From Sphingomonadaceae bacterium (GTDB lineage: Bacteria; Pseudomonadota; Alphaproteobacteria; Sphingomonadales; Sphingomonadaceae), in assembly GCA_016742125.1 (NCBI GenBank), contig JACVCM010000057.1, forward strand, positions 1 to 19,853: DNA of 19,853 nucleotides, read 5' to 3'. Position 1 is the first letter of the stretch; every line of letters begins with the position of its first letter. This document shows positions 1 to 6,712 of this stretch, piece by piece. The translations under genes were made by a program, and so were the position numbers. Below the pieces are notes generated by a model. It saw only the letters and a program-made list of their open reading frames with translations. It was not told where the DNA came from and did no database searches.

Positions 1-57
1 TGTGATCGGAGTGGCGTATAGGAACGAGGTGAGGCTGAGCCCTGGAGGGAGGGGGAG

Positions 58-1785
58 GTGCACGCTTATCTTTTTGTTCAGGCAGAAGCCGACAAACGAT
101 TTCATGCCTGCTCTCGGGGGGTCGGAGATTTGAATAGGGGACGGCCCCGGGGGCTCTATGCTTATTCCTGGAAGCTGTGTTTCATGCCCGCCACTCCTGT
201 GTTGTCGAACGGCGGCACCGGGCGCGGCTTGCCCATTTCCTGCTATCTCAACTCGGTCGACGACAGCCTGGAAGGCATCGTCAACACCTGGAACGAGAAT
301 GTCTGGCTGGCCAGTCGCGGCGGCGGCATCGGCACCTATTGGGGCAGCGTGCGCGGCATTGGCGAACCGGTCGGCCTTAATGGCAAGACCAGCGGCATCA
401 TTCCCTTCGTACGCGTGATGGACAGCCTCACGCTCGCGATTTCGCAAGGTTCGCTGCGTCGTGGCTCGGCCGCCTGCTATCTCGACGTCTCGCACCCCGA
501 GATTGAGGAGTTCCTCGAAATCCGCAAACCGTCCGGCGATTTCAACCGCAAGGCGCTGAACCTGCACCATGGCGTATTGCTCAGCGACGAATTCATGGAA
601 GCCGTCCGCGACGGCGCGGAGTTCAACCTCAGATCGCCCAAGACCGGCGAGGTGCGTGGCAGCGTCGATGCACGCTCGCTGTTCCAGAAGCTGGTCGAAA
701 CCCGGCTGGCGACGGGTGAGCCCTATATCATCTTTTCCGACACGGTGAACAATGCGATGCCAAAGCATCACCGCGATCTGGGCCTGAAAGTGTCGACGTC
801 GAACCTGTGTTCGGAAATCACCTTGCCCACGGGTCGCGATCACCTGGGTGGGGACCGCACGGCCGTATGTTGTCTCAGCTCGCTCAATCTCGAAAAATGG
901 GATGAGTGGAGCGTCGACAAGGCATTTATCGAGGATGTCATGCGCATGCTCGACAATGTCTTGCAGGACTTCATCGACCGTGCCCCCGACGAAATGGCGC
1001 GCGCCAAGTATAGCGCAGCGCGCGAACGCAGCGTCGGCCTTGGCGTCATGGGCTTCCACAGCTTCCTACAATCGCGCGGCGTGGGCTTCGAAAGCGCGCT
1101 CGCCAAATCGTGGAACATGAAGTTCTTCAAACATATCCGCGCGCAGGTGGACGAGGCATCGATGATGCTCGCCAACGAACGCGGTGCCTGCCCCGATGCC
1201 GAGGAAATGGGCGTGATGGAGCGCTTCTCCTGCAAGATGGCGATCGCACCGACCGCGTCGATCTCGATCATCTGCGGCGGCACCAGCGCCTGTATCGAGC
1301 CGATTCCGGCGAACATCTACACGCACAAGACGCTGTCGGGCAGCTTCATCGTGAAGAACCCCTATCTGGAAAAACTGCTGCAGGAAAAGGCGAAGGATTC
1401 GACCAACGTCTGGAACAGCATCCTTGAAAAGGGCGGCAGCGTGCAGCATCTCGATTTCCTCAGCCATGAGGAAAAGGACACGTTCAAAACGAGCTTCGAG
1501 ATCGACCAGCGCTGGCTGATCGAACTCGCCGCCGACCGCACGCCCTATATCGACCAGGCGACGTCGCTGAACCTGTTCATCCCCGCGGACGTGGAGAAAT
1601 GGGACCTGCTGATGCTCCACTTCCGCGCCTGGGAGCTTGGCGTGAAGTCGCTCTACTACCTGCGCTCGAAGTCGATCCAGCGCGCCGGTTTTGCAGGCGG
1701 CGTCGAGGCGGACAACACCGCCGAAGCGCCGGTGATCGAGCTTGCCGCGACGACAGACTATGACGAGTGTCTGGCGTGTCAGTGA
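58..1785 (+). CDS. nrdA: Class I ribonucleoside-diphosphate reductase, alpha (large) subunit; 5' end incomplete or corrupted
   Basis: Catalytic subunit that reduces ribonucleotides to deoxyribonucleotides with NrdB. Visible residues, numbered from the GTG at 58: C62 (in ISCYL, redox cysteine), N249, C251 and E253 in the SNLCSE active-site motif (C251 is the thiyl radical site), C271 (second redox cysteine), the radical-transfer tyrosine pair Y533-Y534, and a C-terminal redox pair C571/C574 in ECLACQ. From about residue 44 (MPATPVLSNGGT) the match to the family is excellent. Residues 1-43 match poorly: LYAYSWKLCF stands where sphingomonad homologues have roughly LYDYISKLWF. The frame is closed upstream by TAG at 19-21, and the 575 aa fall short of the roughly 640 aa I remember for this form. 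The true start is probably upstream of the window or lost in poor sequence. The GTG is only the first codon in the open frame. nrdB follows on the same strand. Confidence 0.9.
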   Translation: MHAYLFVQAEADKRFHACSRGVGDLNRGRPRGLYAYSWKLCFMPATPVLSNGGTGRGLPISCYLNSVDDSLEGIVNTWNENVWLASRGGGIGTYWGSVRGIGEPVGLNGKTSGIIPFVRVMDSLTLAISQGSLRRGSAACYLDVSHPEIEEFLEIRKPSGDFNRKALNLHHGVLLSDEFMEAVRDGAEFNLRSPKTGEVRGSVDARSLFQKLVETRLATGEPYIIFSDTVNNAMPKHHRDLGLKVSTSNLCSEITLPTGRDHLGGDRTAVCCLSSLNLEKWDEWSVDKAFIEDVMRMLDNVLQDFIDRAPDEMARAKYSAARERSVGLGVMGFHSFLQSRGVGFESALAKSWNMKFFKHIRAQVDEASMMLANERGACPDAEEMGVMERFSCKMAIAPTASISIICGGTSACIEPIPANIYTHKTLSGSFIVKNPYLEKLLQEKAKDSTNVWNSILEKGGSVQHLDFLSHEEKDTFKTSFEIDQRWLIELAADRTPYIDQATSLNLFIPADVEKWDLLMLHFRAWELGVKSLYYLRSKSIQRAGFAGGVEADNTAEAPVIELAATTDYDECLACQ

Positions 1786-1789
1786 GCAC

Positions 1790-1928
1790 CCCCCTCTCCC
1801 CTTGCGGGAGAGGGTAGGGAGAGGGGGCGGGCCGCGTCTGCGGCGCAATATTTGAAGAAGCACCCTCTCTGCTGCGACTAGGCAGCAAGCTGCCAAGTCT
1901 CGCTCCTCTCCCGTGAAGGGAGAGGGGG
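1790..1928. repeat. 139-bp intergenic repeat element with 11-bp terminal inverted repeats
   Basis: It fills most of the nrdA-nrdB gap. The ends are perfect inverted repeats, CCCCCTCTCCC at 1790-1800 and GGGAGAGGGGG at 1918-1928. Each end also folds locally: 1792-1800 pairs with 1806-1814 (9 bp, loop CTTGC), and 1905-1912 pairs with 1918-1925 (8 bp, loop GTGAA). GGGAGAGGG is repeated in tandem at 1806-1814 and 1817-1825. The interior 1862-1899 recurs inverted at 5216-5254. It looks like a small non-autonomous mobile repeat. The hairpins could attenuate transcription or change mRNA stability between nrdA and nrdB, but neither is followed by a T-run like a strong terminator. Confidence 0.6.
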
Positions 1929-1957
1929 TTAAGGAAACAAAGACCGAGGAAACGAAG

Positions 1958-3013
1958 ATGCCATTGTTAGAAGCCCGCAAATCCTACAAGCCCTTCGAAT
2001 ATCCCTGGGCCTATGATTTCTGGAAACGGCAGCAGCAGATCCACTGGCTGCCCGAGGAAGTGCCGCTGGGGGAGGATTGCCGCGACTGGGCGCAGAAGAT
2101 CAGCGAGCATGAGCGCAACCTTTTGACGCAAATCTTCCGCTTCTTCACGCAGGCCGATGTCGAGGTGCAGGATTGCTATCACGACAAATATGGCCGCGTG
2201 TTCAAGCCCACCGAAATCAAGATGATGCTGACCGCGTTTTCGAACATGGAAACCGTGCACATCGCGGCATACTCGCATTTGCTCGACACCATCGGCATGC
2301 CGGAGACCGAATATTCGGCCTTCCTCGACTATCAGGAAATGGCCGACAAGTGCAGCTATATGCACCAGTTCGGCGTCGACAGCGACGAGGATATCGCCCG
2401 CACGCTCGCCATGTTCGGCGGCTTTACCGAAGGCGTGCAGCTGTTCGCGAGCTTCGCCATGCTGATGAACTTCCCGCGCTTCAACAAGATGAAGGGCATG
2501 GGGCAGATTGTCAGCTGGTCGGTGCGCGACGAGAGCCTGCATTGCGAAGGCATCACCCGGCTGTTCCACGCCTTCGTCAAGGAACGCGACTGCCTGACCA
2601 AGTCGGTCAAGGAAGACATTATCGACACCTGCCAGAAGGTCGTGCGGCTGGAAGACAGCTTCATCGACCTCGCCTTCGAAATGGGCCCGGTGCCGGGGAT
2701 GACCGCAAAGGAAATCAAGCGCTACATCCGCTACATCGCCGACTGGCGGCTCGGGCAACTGGGCCTGCCCGCCATCTATATGGTCGAGGACCACCCCCTC
2801 CCCTGGCTCGCGCCGCTCCTCAACGGCGTCGAGCACGCCAACTTCTTCGAAACCCGCGCGACGGAATACGCCAAGGCCGCGACCAGGGGCAATTGGGGCG
2901 AGGTCTGGGAAAGCTTCGACCGGCGGAAGAAGAAGGTGGCGAATGACGGCGCCGCCGATACCGGAGCCGATGAGGCGGATATGTTCGAACAGGCGGGGGT
3001 TGCGGCGGAGTAG
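1958..3013 (+). CDS. nrdB: Class I ribonucleoside-diphosphate reductase, beta (radical-generating) subunit
   Basis: A protein of 351 aa that houses the di-iron centre and tyrosyl radical used by NrdA. All metal ligands are visible with the spacing of E. coli NrdB: D67, E98 and H101 (METVH), E158 (FTEGV), E192 and H195 (DESLH). Y105, seven residues after E98, matches the radical tyrosine Y122 of E. coli. The ATG at 1958 is preferred because GAGGA at 1946-1950 sits 7 bases before it. The frame stays open 15 codons further up, but those codons lie in the repeat element. The C-terminal tail is acidic (DEADMFEQAGVAAE). The stop at 3011-3013 is only 4 bases before the start of the ParA-like gene, and its last codons contain that gene's likely ribosome-binding site. 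Confidence 0.97.
   Translation: MPLLEARKSYKPFEYPWAYDFWKRQQQIHWLPEEVPLGEDCRDWAQKISEHERNLLTQIFRFFTQADVEVQDCYHDKYGRVFKPTEIKMMLTAFSNMETVHIAAYSHLLDTIGMPETEYSAFLDYQEMADKCSYMHQFGVDSDEDIARTLAMFGGFTEGVQLFASFAMLMNFPRFNKMKGMGQIVSWSVRDESLHCEGITRLFHAFVKERDCLTKSVKEDIIDTCQKVVRLEDSFIDLAFEMGPVPGMTAKEIKRYIRYIADWRLGQLGLPAIYMVEDHPLPWLAPLLNGVEHANFFETRATEYAKAATRGNWGEVWESFDRRKKKVANDGAADTGADEADMFEQAGVAAE
3007..3010 (+). promoter_or_regulatory. Ribosome-binding site of the ParA-like gene, inside the end of nrdB
   Basis: GGAG at 3007-3010 lies in the last two codons of nrdB, 7 bases before the ATG at 3018. It fixes the start of the ATPase gene and implies that ribosomes finishing nrdB could feed into it. Confidence 0.55.
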
Positions 3014-3017
3014 TTTG

Positions 3018-4001
3018 ATGAAAGCTGTTTGTTTCTTCACAAACAAAGGTGGCGTTGGCAAAACAACCCTACTTTGCAATCTTGCTGGCTACTTGGCCAA
3101 AGAAAAAGGGTTAAGGATTGCAGTTGTTGACGCTGATCCGCAAGCAAATGCTACTCAATATATGTTTGAAGATGAATTCATTGAGGATGTATATGACCTT
3201 GAAAGCGCCGAAACAATTTATGACTACGTTCGACCCGTAACCCAAGGCAAAGGTTTTCAACAAAACTTACATTTACAGCGGTCAGAATCATTCAAAGTTG
3301 ACGTGGTGTTAGGAGACCCACGCCTAGCCCTCGTTGAAGATTTTCTAGCAGCTGATTGGGGTGCCTCCGGGGTTAGGTCTCTTAGGTCGACATATGTTTT
3401 TCGTCAGATGTTGACGCATTTAAGTAATTACGATTATGTTTTTTTTGATATGGGGCCATCTCTTGGCTCAATTAATAGAGCCGCACTAATTGCTAGTGAC
3501 TACTTTGTCATACCAATCTCGATAGATATTTTTAGTGTTAGAGCAGTCACCAATATCTCGGAATGGTTGTCGAAATGGGTTAAGTTATTGCAACAAAAAC
3601 TTGAGTTCGTGGATGATCCCGAGGATCTTGAGGTTGATGATATTGACTTGAGACTTAGGCTACTTGGTCACGTTAATCAGCAATATACAGCAAAGCGGAA
3701 TTCGAAAGGCGAGCGGAGAGCGGTCAGAGCCTATGAAAAGATTATGGCCGATATTCCGAAGACGATTGCCAAAAGCAATCTCATGCAAGCCAAACCGTCA
3801 CCAGAATCTGGATACAAACTCGGCGAAATACCAAATTTGCATAGTCTAATTCCGATGTCTCAGTTTAGCCATAAGCCCATTTTTGCCCTAAAGGCGACCG
3901 ACGGTGTGGTCGGTGCGCACTTTGCTAAAGTCGCAGAGTCTAAGGAGATTTTTCAAGCAATTGCGGACCGTTTTATAGAAAACATCAACGACTTGTCGTG
4001 A
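3018..4001 (+). CDS. ParA/MinD-family P-loop ATPase, first gene of a putative SIR2 defence cassette
   Basis: A protein of 327 aa. The deviant Walker A motif KGGVGKTT is at residues 10-17, with signature Lys10 and catalytic Lys15. Walker A' follows as VVDADPQANAT (36-46, D38 and D40), and Walker B is VFFDMG with D144. This is the SIMIBI class of ATPases that dimerise on ATP and include ParA, MinD and Soj. No ParB gene or obvious parS site lies nearby, which argues against plasmid partition. The ORF is open 25 codons further upstream but only as an overlap of nrdB; ATG 3018 has the RBS and begins directly with the family's first beta strand. The stop overlaps the SIR2 start by 4 bases (GTGA). 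Base composition is visibly AT-richer than nrdB, suggesting transfer. Role inferred: sensor or regulator of the downstream effector. Confidence 0.9.
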   Translation: MKAVCFFTNKGGVGKTTLLCNLAGYLAKEKGLRIAVVDADPQANATQYMFEDEFIEDVYDLESAETIYDYVRPVTQGKGFQQNLHLQRSESFKVDVVLGDPRLALVEDFLAADWGASGVRSLRSTYVFRQMLTHLSNYDYVFFDMGPSLGSINRAALIASDYFVIPISIDIFSVRAVTNISEWLSKWVKLLQQKLEFVDDPEDLEVDDIDLRLRLLGHVNQQYTAKRNSKGERRAVRAYEKIMADIPKTIAKSNLMQAKPSPESGYKLGEIPNLHSLIPMSQFSHKPIFALKATDGVVGAHFAKVAESKEIFQAIADRFIENINDLS

Positions 4002-4867
4002 TCGCCTGGCCGGAAAAATTATTGCATGACGTAGCACGGCGACGATGCGTCGCATTTTTGGGTGCTGGCGTATCGAGGCGTTCTTTAGCCGCAGATGGAC
4101 GTCGCCCACCGCTCTGGAAAGGCTTTCTCGAACTTGCTTTAGACAGATGCGACGGAAACAAAGCAGAGATAAGGCGGCAGATTAAAGGAAGCGATTTCCT
4201 CAGCGCCTGCCAATTAATAAAAAATCGCTTGGGCAACCATGCATGGAACGATCTTCTAGAAGAAGTTTTTGTTCAGCCTAACTATCAACCAGATGCCATT
4301 CATCAGTCGATCTTCGATCTTGACTTACCGGTTGTAGCCACAACAAACATTGACACGATATATGATCGATTTCTAAATGCAAATTACGGGGGAGCGGTAG
4401 TTGTCAAACCGTATCACGACTCGGCAATTGGTAGATATGTAAAGGCGGACGCTAATACTAGATTAGTTATAAAAGTTCATGGTTCATGTGATAATCTGGA
4501 ACATACAGTATTTACGCGACAAGAGTATGCAAATGCGAGAGCACGCTATGCAAATTTTTATGAGCTATTGACGTCGTTGGTTACAACTCAAACGTTTATG
4601 TTTGTTGGTTACAGCTTAGCTGATCCAGACATCAATCTTATTTTAGAAGAAAATTCAAGACGATTTATATCCCCGCGACCTCACTATTTGCTGACTAGTG
4701 ATAAGGTTAGCCCCGATATGGTACAGCTTTTTGAGAATAACTACTCTATAAAAGTTCTGTCTTATAGTCCGGCCCGAGATCACGAAGATTTGGTCATTTC
4801 AATGCAAAATTTGGCTGACTTAACGACTTCAGCTCGATCGGAGATGGCACGTAGCTTATTGTGGTAG
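3998..4867 (+). CDS. SIR2-domain protein, putative NAD-hydrolysing anti-phage effector
   Basis: A protein of 289 aa with a SIR2-like Rossmann fold. The motifs run in order: FLGAGVS (20-26, nucleotide-binding glycine loop), TTNIDT (115-120, with N117 and D119), KVHGS (159-163, with H161) and FVGYSLADPDIN (202-213). N117 and H161 correspond by motif to the Asn and His needed for NAD cleavage in defence SIR2 proteins such as ThsA and DSR2. I see no CxxC zinc pairs like those of classical deacetylase sirtuins. The start is GTG at 3998, inside the stop of the ATPase gene (GTGA overlap), with no good Shine-Dalgarno, so translation is probably coupled. Sequence is AT-rich: 4441-4500 is 35% GC, against 60% in nrdB 2701-2760. 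Inferred role: depletes NAD when released or activated by the ATPase. SIR2 fold is confident; defence role is inference. Confidence 0.85.
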   Translation: MIAWPEKLLHDVARRRCVAFLGAGVSRRSLAADGRRPPLWKGFLELALDRCDGNKAEIRRQIKGSDFLSACQLIKNRLGNHAWNDLLEEVFVQPNYQPDAIHQSIFDLDLPVVATTNIDTIYDRFLNANYGGAVVVKPYHDSAIGRYVKADANTRLVIKVHGSCDNLEHTVFTRQEYANARARYANFYELLTSLVTTQTFMFVGYSLADPDINLILEENSRRFISPRPHYLLTSDKVSPDMVQLFENNYSIKVLSYSPARDHEDLVISMQNLADLTTSARSEMARSLLW

Positions 4868-4892
4868 GAAAACTTCGAGAAATTCCGGGGTG

Positions 4893-4960
4893 AATCCCGG
4901 GGACGCAATACTTAATTCAAGTCAGGTCCCACAACGAATTCCGGGGACACAATACTAATT
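4893..4960. repeat. Tandem degenerate copies of a CCGGGGAC..AATACTTAATT motif
   Basis: Copy 1 at 4893-4917 and copy 2 at 4936-4960 agree except for two substitutions and one missing base. A shorter third start, AATTCCGGGG, is at 4881-4890. From memory, a motif of this type is common beside REP-associated tyrosine transposase (Y1/RAYT) genes in many proteobacteria. No transposase gene is visible here, so this may be a relic end or a target of such an element. Confidence 0.5.
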
Positions 4961-5021
4961 AGTGCCCGCCAAAGGTGCAAGATGCAGAGGCGCCAAGGTT
5001 CGACACCTCCAAAACCGTCCG

Positions 5022-5040
5022 CCCTGAGCTTGTCGAAGGG
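5022..5040. repeat. Short dispersed repeat, imperfect palindrome
   Basis: CCCTGAGCTTGTCGAAGGG, with CCCT/AGGG ends. I recognise it from memory as a very frequent intergenic repeat in sphingomonads and related genomes. It supports the taxonomic guess and marks the return to host-type DNA after the AT-rich cassette. Confidence 0.5.
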
Positions 5041-5127
5041 TTGCTAGTCCTAAATACGGGCAAGGCGCGAAGATCGTGTCCCCCGACAGCCTCGCTCCTG
5101 ATCAAAACCCCCTCTCTCCTTTAGGGG

Positions 5128-5209
5128 CGTTTGGCCGTTTCGGGTCGAACATGCCCCCGACATGTTCTTTGGAATGCTGGGAGCATTCCAAACCCGAAAC
5201 AGCCAAACG
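5128..5209. repeat. 82-bp cloverleaf-like nested palindrome (REP-like element)
   Basis: The outer stem pairs 5128-5145 with 5192-5209 (18 bp, one mismatch at C5136/A5201). Inside it are two separate hairpins: 5147-5153 with 5161-5167 (7 bp, loop CCCCCGA) and 5169-5177 with 5183-5191 (9 bp, loop TGGGA). The result is a three-way junction that can form in DNA or RNA on either strand. No T-run follows, so it is not a standard terminator. It is more likely a REP/BIME-type mobile repeat. Confidence 0.65.
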
Positions 5210-5215
5210 GCGCAA

Positions 5216-5254
5216 GACTTGGCGGCTTGCTGCCTTAGTCGCAGCAGAGAGGGG
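5216..5254 (-). repeat. Inverted copy of the 39-bp module found between nrdA and nrdB
   Basis: The reverse complement of 5216-5254 matches 1862-1899 except for one missing base and one substitution. Both copies sit next to CCCTCTC-type pyrimidine tracts, so the module belongs to a dispersed intergenic repeat family. Confidence 0.7.
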
Positions 5255-5385
5255 CTGGACGGTGAGGGTTGTGCGCAACCGCCCCCTCTCAACTTCGCCT
5301 AAGCTGCGAAGCAGCCAAGGGAATTACGGTGCCAGTTTACTAAATGCACCAATTAGCCACCGCCTCTAGTGGGGAAGACGATAGC

Positions 5386-5697
5386 TCACCCCTCGCCCAC
5401 ATTGATCCGCATCTTTTCCTTGTGCTCCGGCGTATGCGTGCCGAGATGCCGGTTGCAGCCAATATGACATAGCCGCAGATTTTCCAGCGCCCAGCCGCCC
5501 TGTTGCGAACGCGGCTTCAGATGCTCGATCGTACGATATTTGCCGATGTTGGGCAGGCCGTCGAAGCGCATAGCATGCCCGCATCGCCAGCAATTGTCGC
5601 CATCTCTTGCGCGCAATTTCTTGACCAGCTTCTTCTTGTCGATGGCGCGCATCCACCACGGTTGCGGCCAGAATTTGCTTTTCTTCGCCTGAGCCAT
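5386..5697 (-). CDS. HNH endonuclease
   Basis: A small protein of 103 aa. It has a zinc-binding CxxC (C36, C39) and CxxxC (C77, C81) framing an HNH core: H59 in TIEHL, N73 in LENLR and H84 in CNRHLG. This is the layout of stand-alone HNH nucleases of the McrA/5-methylcytosine-type fold. The N-terminus is lysine-rich (KKSKF, KKKLVKKL) and may bind DNA. I chose ATG at 5697. A GTG at 5715 in frame would add 6 residues and has GAGG close upstream, so it remains possible. Composition is host-like, unlike the SIR2 cassette, and it points towards that cassette on the opposite strand. No partner methylase is present, so a restriction role is unproven. Confidence 0.85.
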   Translation of the reverse strand: MAQAKKSKFWPQPWWMRAIDKKKLVKKLRARDGDNCWRCGHAMRFDGLPNIGKYRTIEHLKPRSQQGGWALENLRLCHIGCNRHLGTHTPEHKEKMRINVGEG

Positions 5698-5759
5698 CGC
5701 AGCACTATGCGGCACGTGCCCTCAACAATTTCCTAACCACCCCATGCGATCATCCTCGC

Positions 5760-6014
5760 ATGGCGCGCGACTCGTTCTTCAAAACCGCTGCCCCGCTGGC
5801 CGGGCTGACTTTCCTTGCGGTCTATAATTATCCGGTCAAAACCGATGGGCAAAACGCCGAAATACGGGCGACGGAACAGTCGGTCTATTACCGTTACTGC
5901 TCCGATGCACGCGAAGCGGGTGCTGCACCGCTGCGCAAGGGCCAACCGGGCTATGCCCCGCATCTCGACCGCGACGGCGATGGCATCGCCTGCGAACCTT
6001 ATATTGGCGGTTAG
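5760..6014 (+). CDS. Excalibur calcium-binding domain protein
   Basis: A protein of 84 aa. A short hydrophobic stretch at residues 10-22 suggests a membrane anchor or export signal. The Excalibur domain covers about 43-81, with the calcium loop DRDGDGIAC at 70-78 (D70, D72, D74) followed by E79, and C47/C78 as the expected disulfide pair. Excalibur domains are extracytoplasmic, and some occur beside nuclease or surface-binding domains; here the domain is alone. It diverges from the HNH gene and runs convergently into the SRAP gene with only 2 bases between the stops. No strong Shine-Dalgarno is seen before ATG 5760. Confidence 0.85.
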   Translation: MARDSFFKTAAPLAGLTFLAVYNYPVKTDGQNAEIRATEQSVYYRYCSDAREAGAAPLRKGQPGYAPHLDRDGDGIACEPYIGG

Positions 6015-6016
6015 GC

Positions 6017-6706
6017 TTACTCGACATCCATCAACTGGCTGGGGAAGGCCGCAACGCACCCCTGCGCCTCCGCCCAATCGGCTGTAATCCATTTCCCGTA
6101 ATCCTCCGGATGCAATATCACCGGCATTGCCTTGGGGTGCAGCGGCGCGACCAGCGGATTGGGCTCGCAGGTCAGGAAGGCAAAGACCTTTTCGGCCTTT
6201 GGCGTTTGGTCCTCGCCATCGAGGTCAAGCCCGCCCTGCTCCGGCTTCTGTTTCGGCCCGCCCTTGTCCGCCGCCCAGCGCCACACGCCCGCAAAGGCCG
6301 CGACCGGCTGTTCCTTTATGGAGAACCAATGCTCCTCCCGCCCTGCACCAATCTTCGGCTCGGCAAAGCGGGTGAAGGGGACGAGGCAGCGTTGCTCCGG
6401 CTTTGCCAGCATCGAACGCCAGAACGGACTGGCCAGGTTGCGCACATTGGTGACATGCTTCGTCACCGTCGTTCCGGGCCGCTTTCCGGGCAGCGACAGC
6501 GGCACGCCCCATGTCATCATATCGACGAAGGCGCCGCCCGCGTCCGCCGTCTGCCGCACCACCGCCGCCTCGCGCCGGGGCCAGACGTCTTCGTCAAGCT
6601 GGGTTGAAGGCGGCGCGATCCTGGGCGGCAGGCTCCACGCAATATATTCGCGCCATGTCTGCAACAGCGCCTGTGCATCGGGGTTGTTCGCGTAATGATT
6701 GCACAT
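6017..6706 (-). CDS. SOS response-associated peptidase (SRAP, YedK/HMCES family), intact copy
   Basis: A protein of 229 aa. SRAP proteins shield abasic sites in single-stranded DNA by forming a thiazolidine crosslink through the N-terminal Cys after Met removal. The catalytic set is complete: C2 (MCNHYA), N87 in NVRN, E116 in TRFAEP and H180 in LHPKAMPVIL. LASPFW and FAFLTCEPNPLVAPLH are typical family blocks. Residues about 148-168 form a charged, low-complexity insert. Start is fixed by the required Cys2. A possible small ORF ends 6 bases upstream. No alphaproteobacterial LexA box (GTTC-N7-GTTC) was found by eye upstream. A second, broken copy is at 14088-14667. Confidence 0.95.
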   Translation of the reverse strand: MCNHYANNPDAQALLQTWREYIAWSLPPRIAPPSTQLDEDVWPRREAAVVRQTADAGGAFVDMMTWGVPLSLPGKRPGTTVTKHVTNVRNLASPFWRSMLAKPEQRCLVPFTRFAEPKIGAGREEHWFSIKEQPVAAFAGVWRWAADKGGPKQKPEQGGLDLDGEDQTPKAEKVFAFLTCEPNPLVAPLHPKAMPVILHPEDYGKWITADWAEAQGCVAAFPSQLMDVE

Positions 6707-6712
6707 CGCACA

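Larger units (their letters stand above)
4868..5385. other. Gene-free repeat-rich interval (518 bp) after the SIR2 gene
   Basis: I find no convincing coding sequence here. It contains, in order, two or three degenerate copies of a CCGGGGAC-type motif (4881-4960), a dispersed sphingomonad repeat (5022-5040), an 82-bp nested palindrome (5128-5209), an inverted copy of the nrdA-nrdB module (5216-5254) and a small hairpin (5294-5312, arms CTTCGC and GCGAAG). The GC content returns to host level by about 4970, so the right edge of the foreign cassette is probably between 4868 and 4970. Confidence 0.6.

Noticed and set aside
1967..3079. Long minus-strand ORF opposite nrdB
   Set aside because: It is the antisense shadow of a gene with all catalytic residues in place.
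3018..4001. Plasmid partition ParA
   Set aside because: No ParB, no parS-like repeats, neighbours are chromosomal nrdAB, and the ORF is fused by a 4-base overlap to a SIR2 gene.
5386..5715. HNH nuclease as a third member of the SIR2 cassette
   Set aside because: It is on the opposite strand, 518 bp away, beyond host-type repeats, and has host-like composition.
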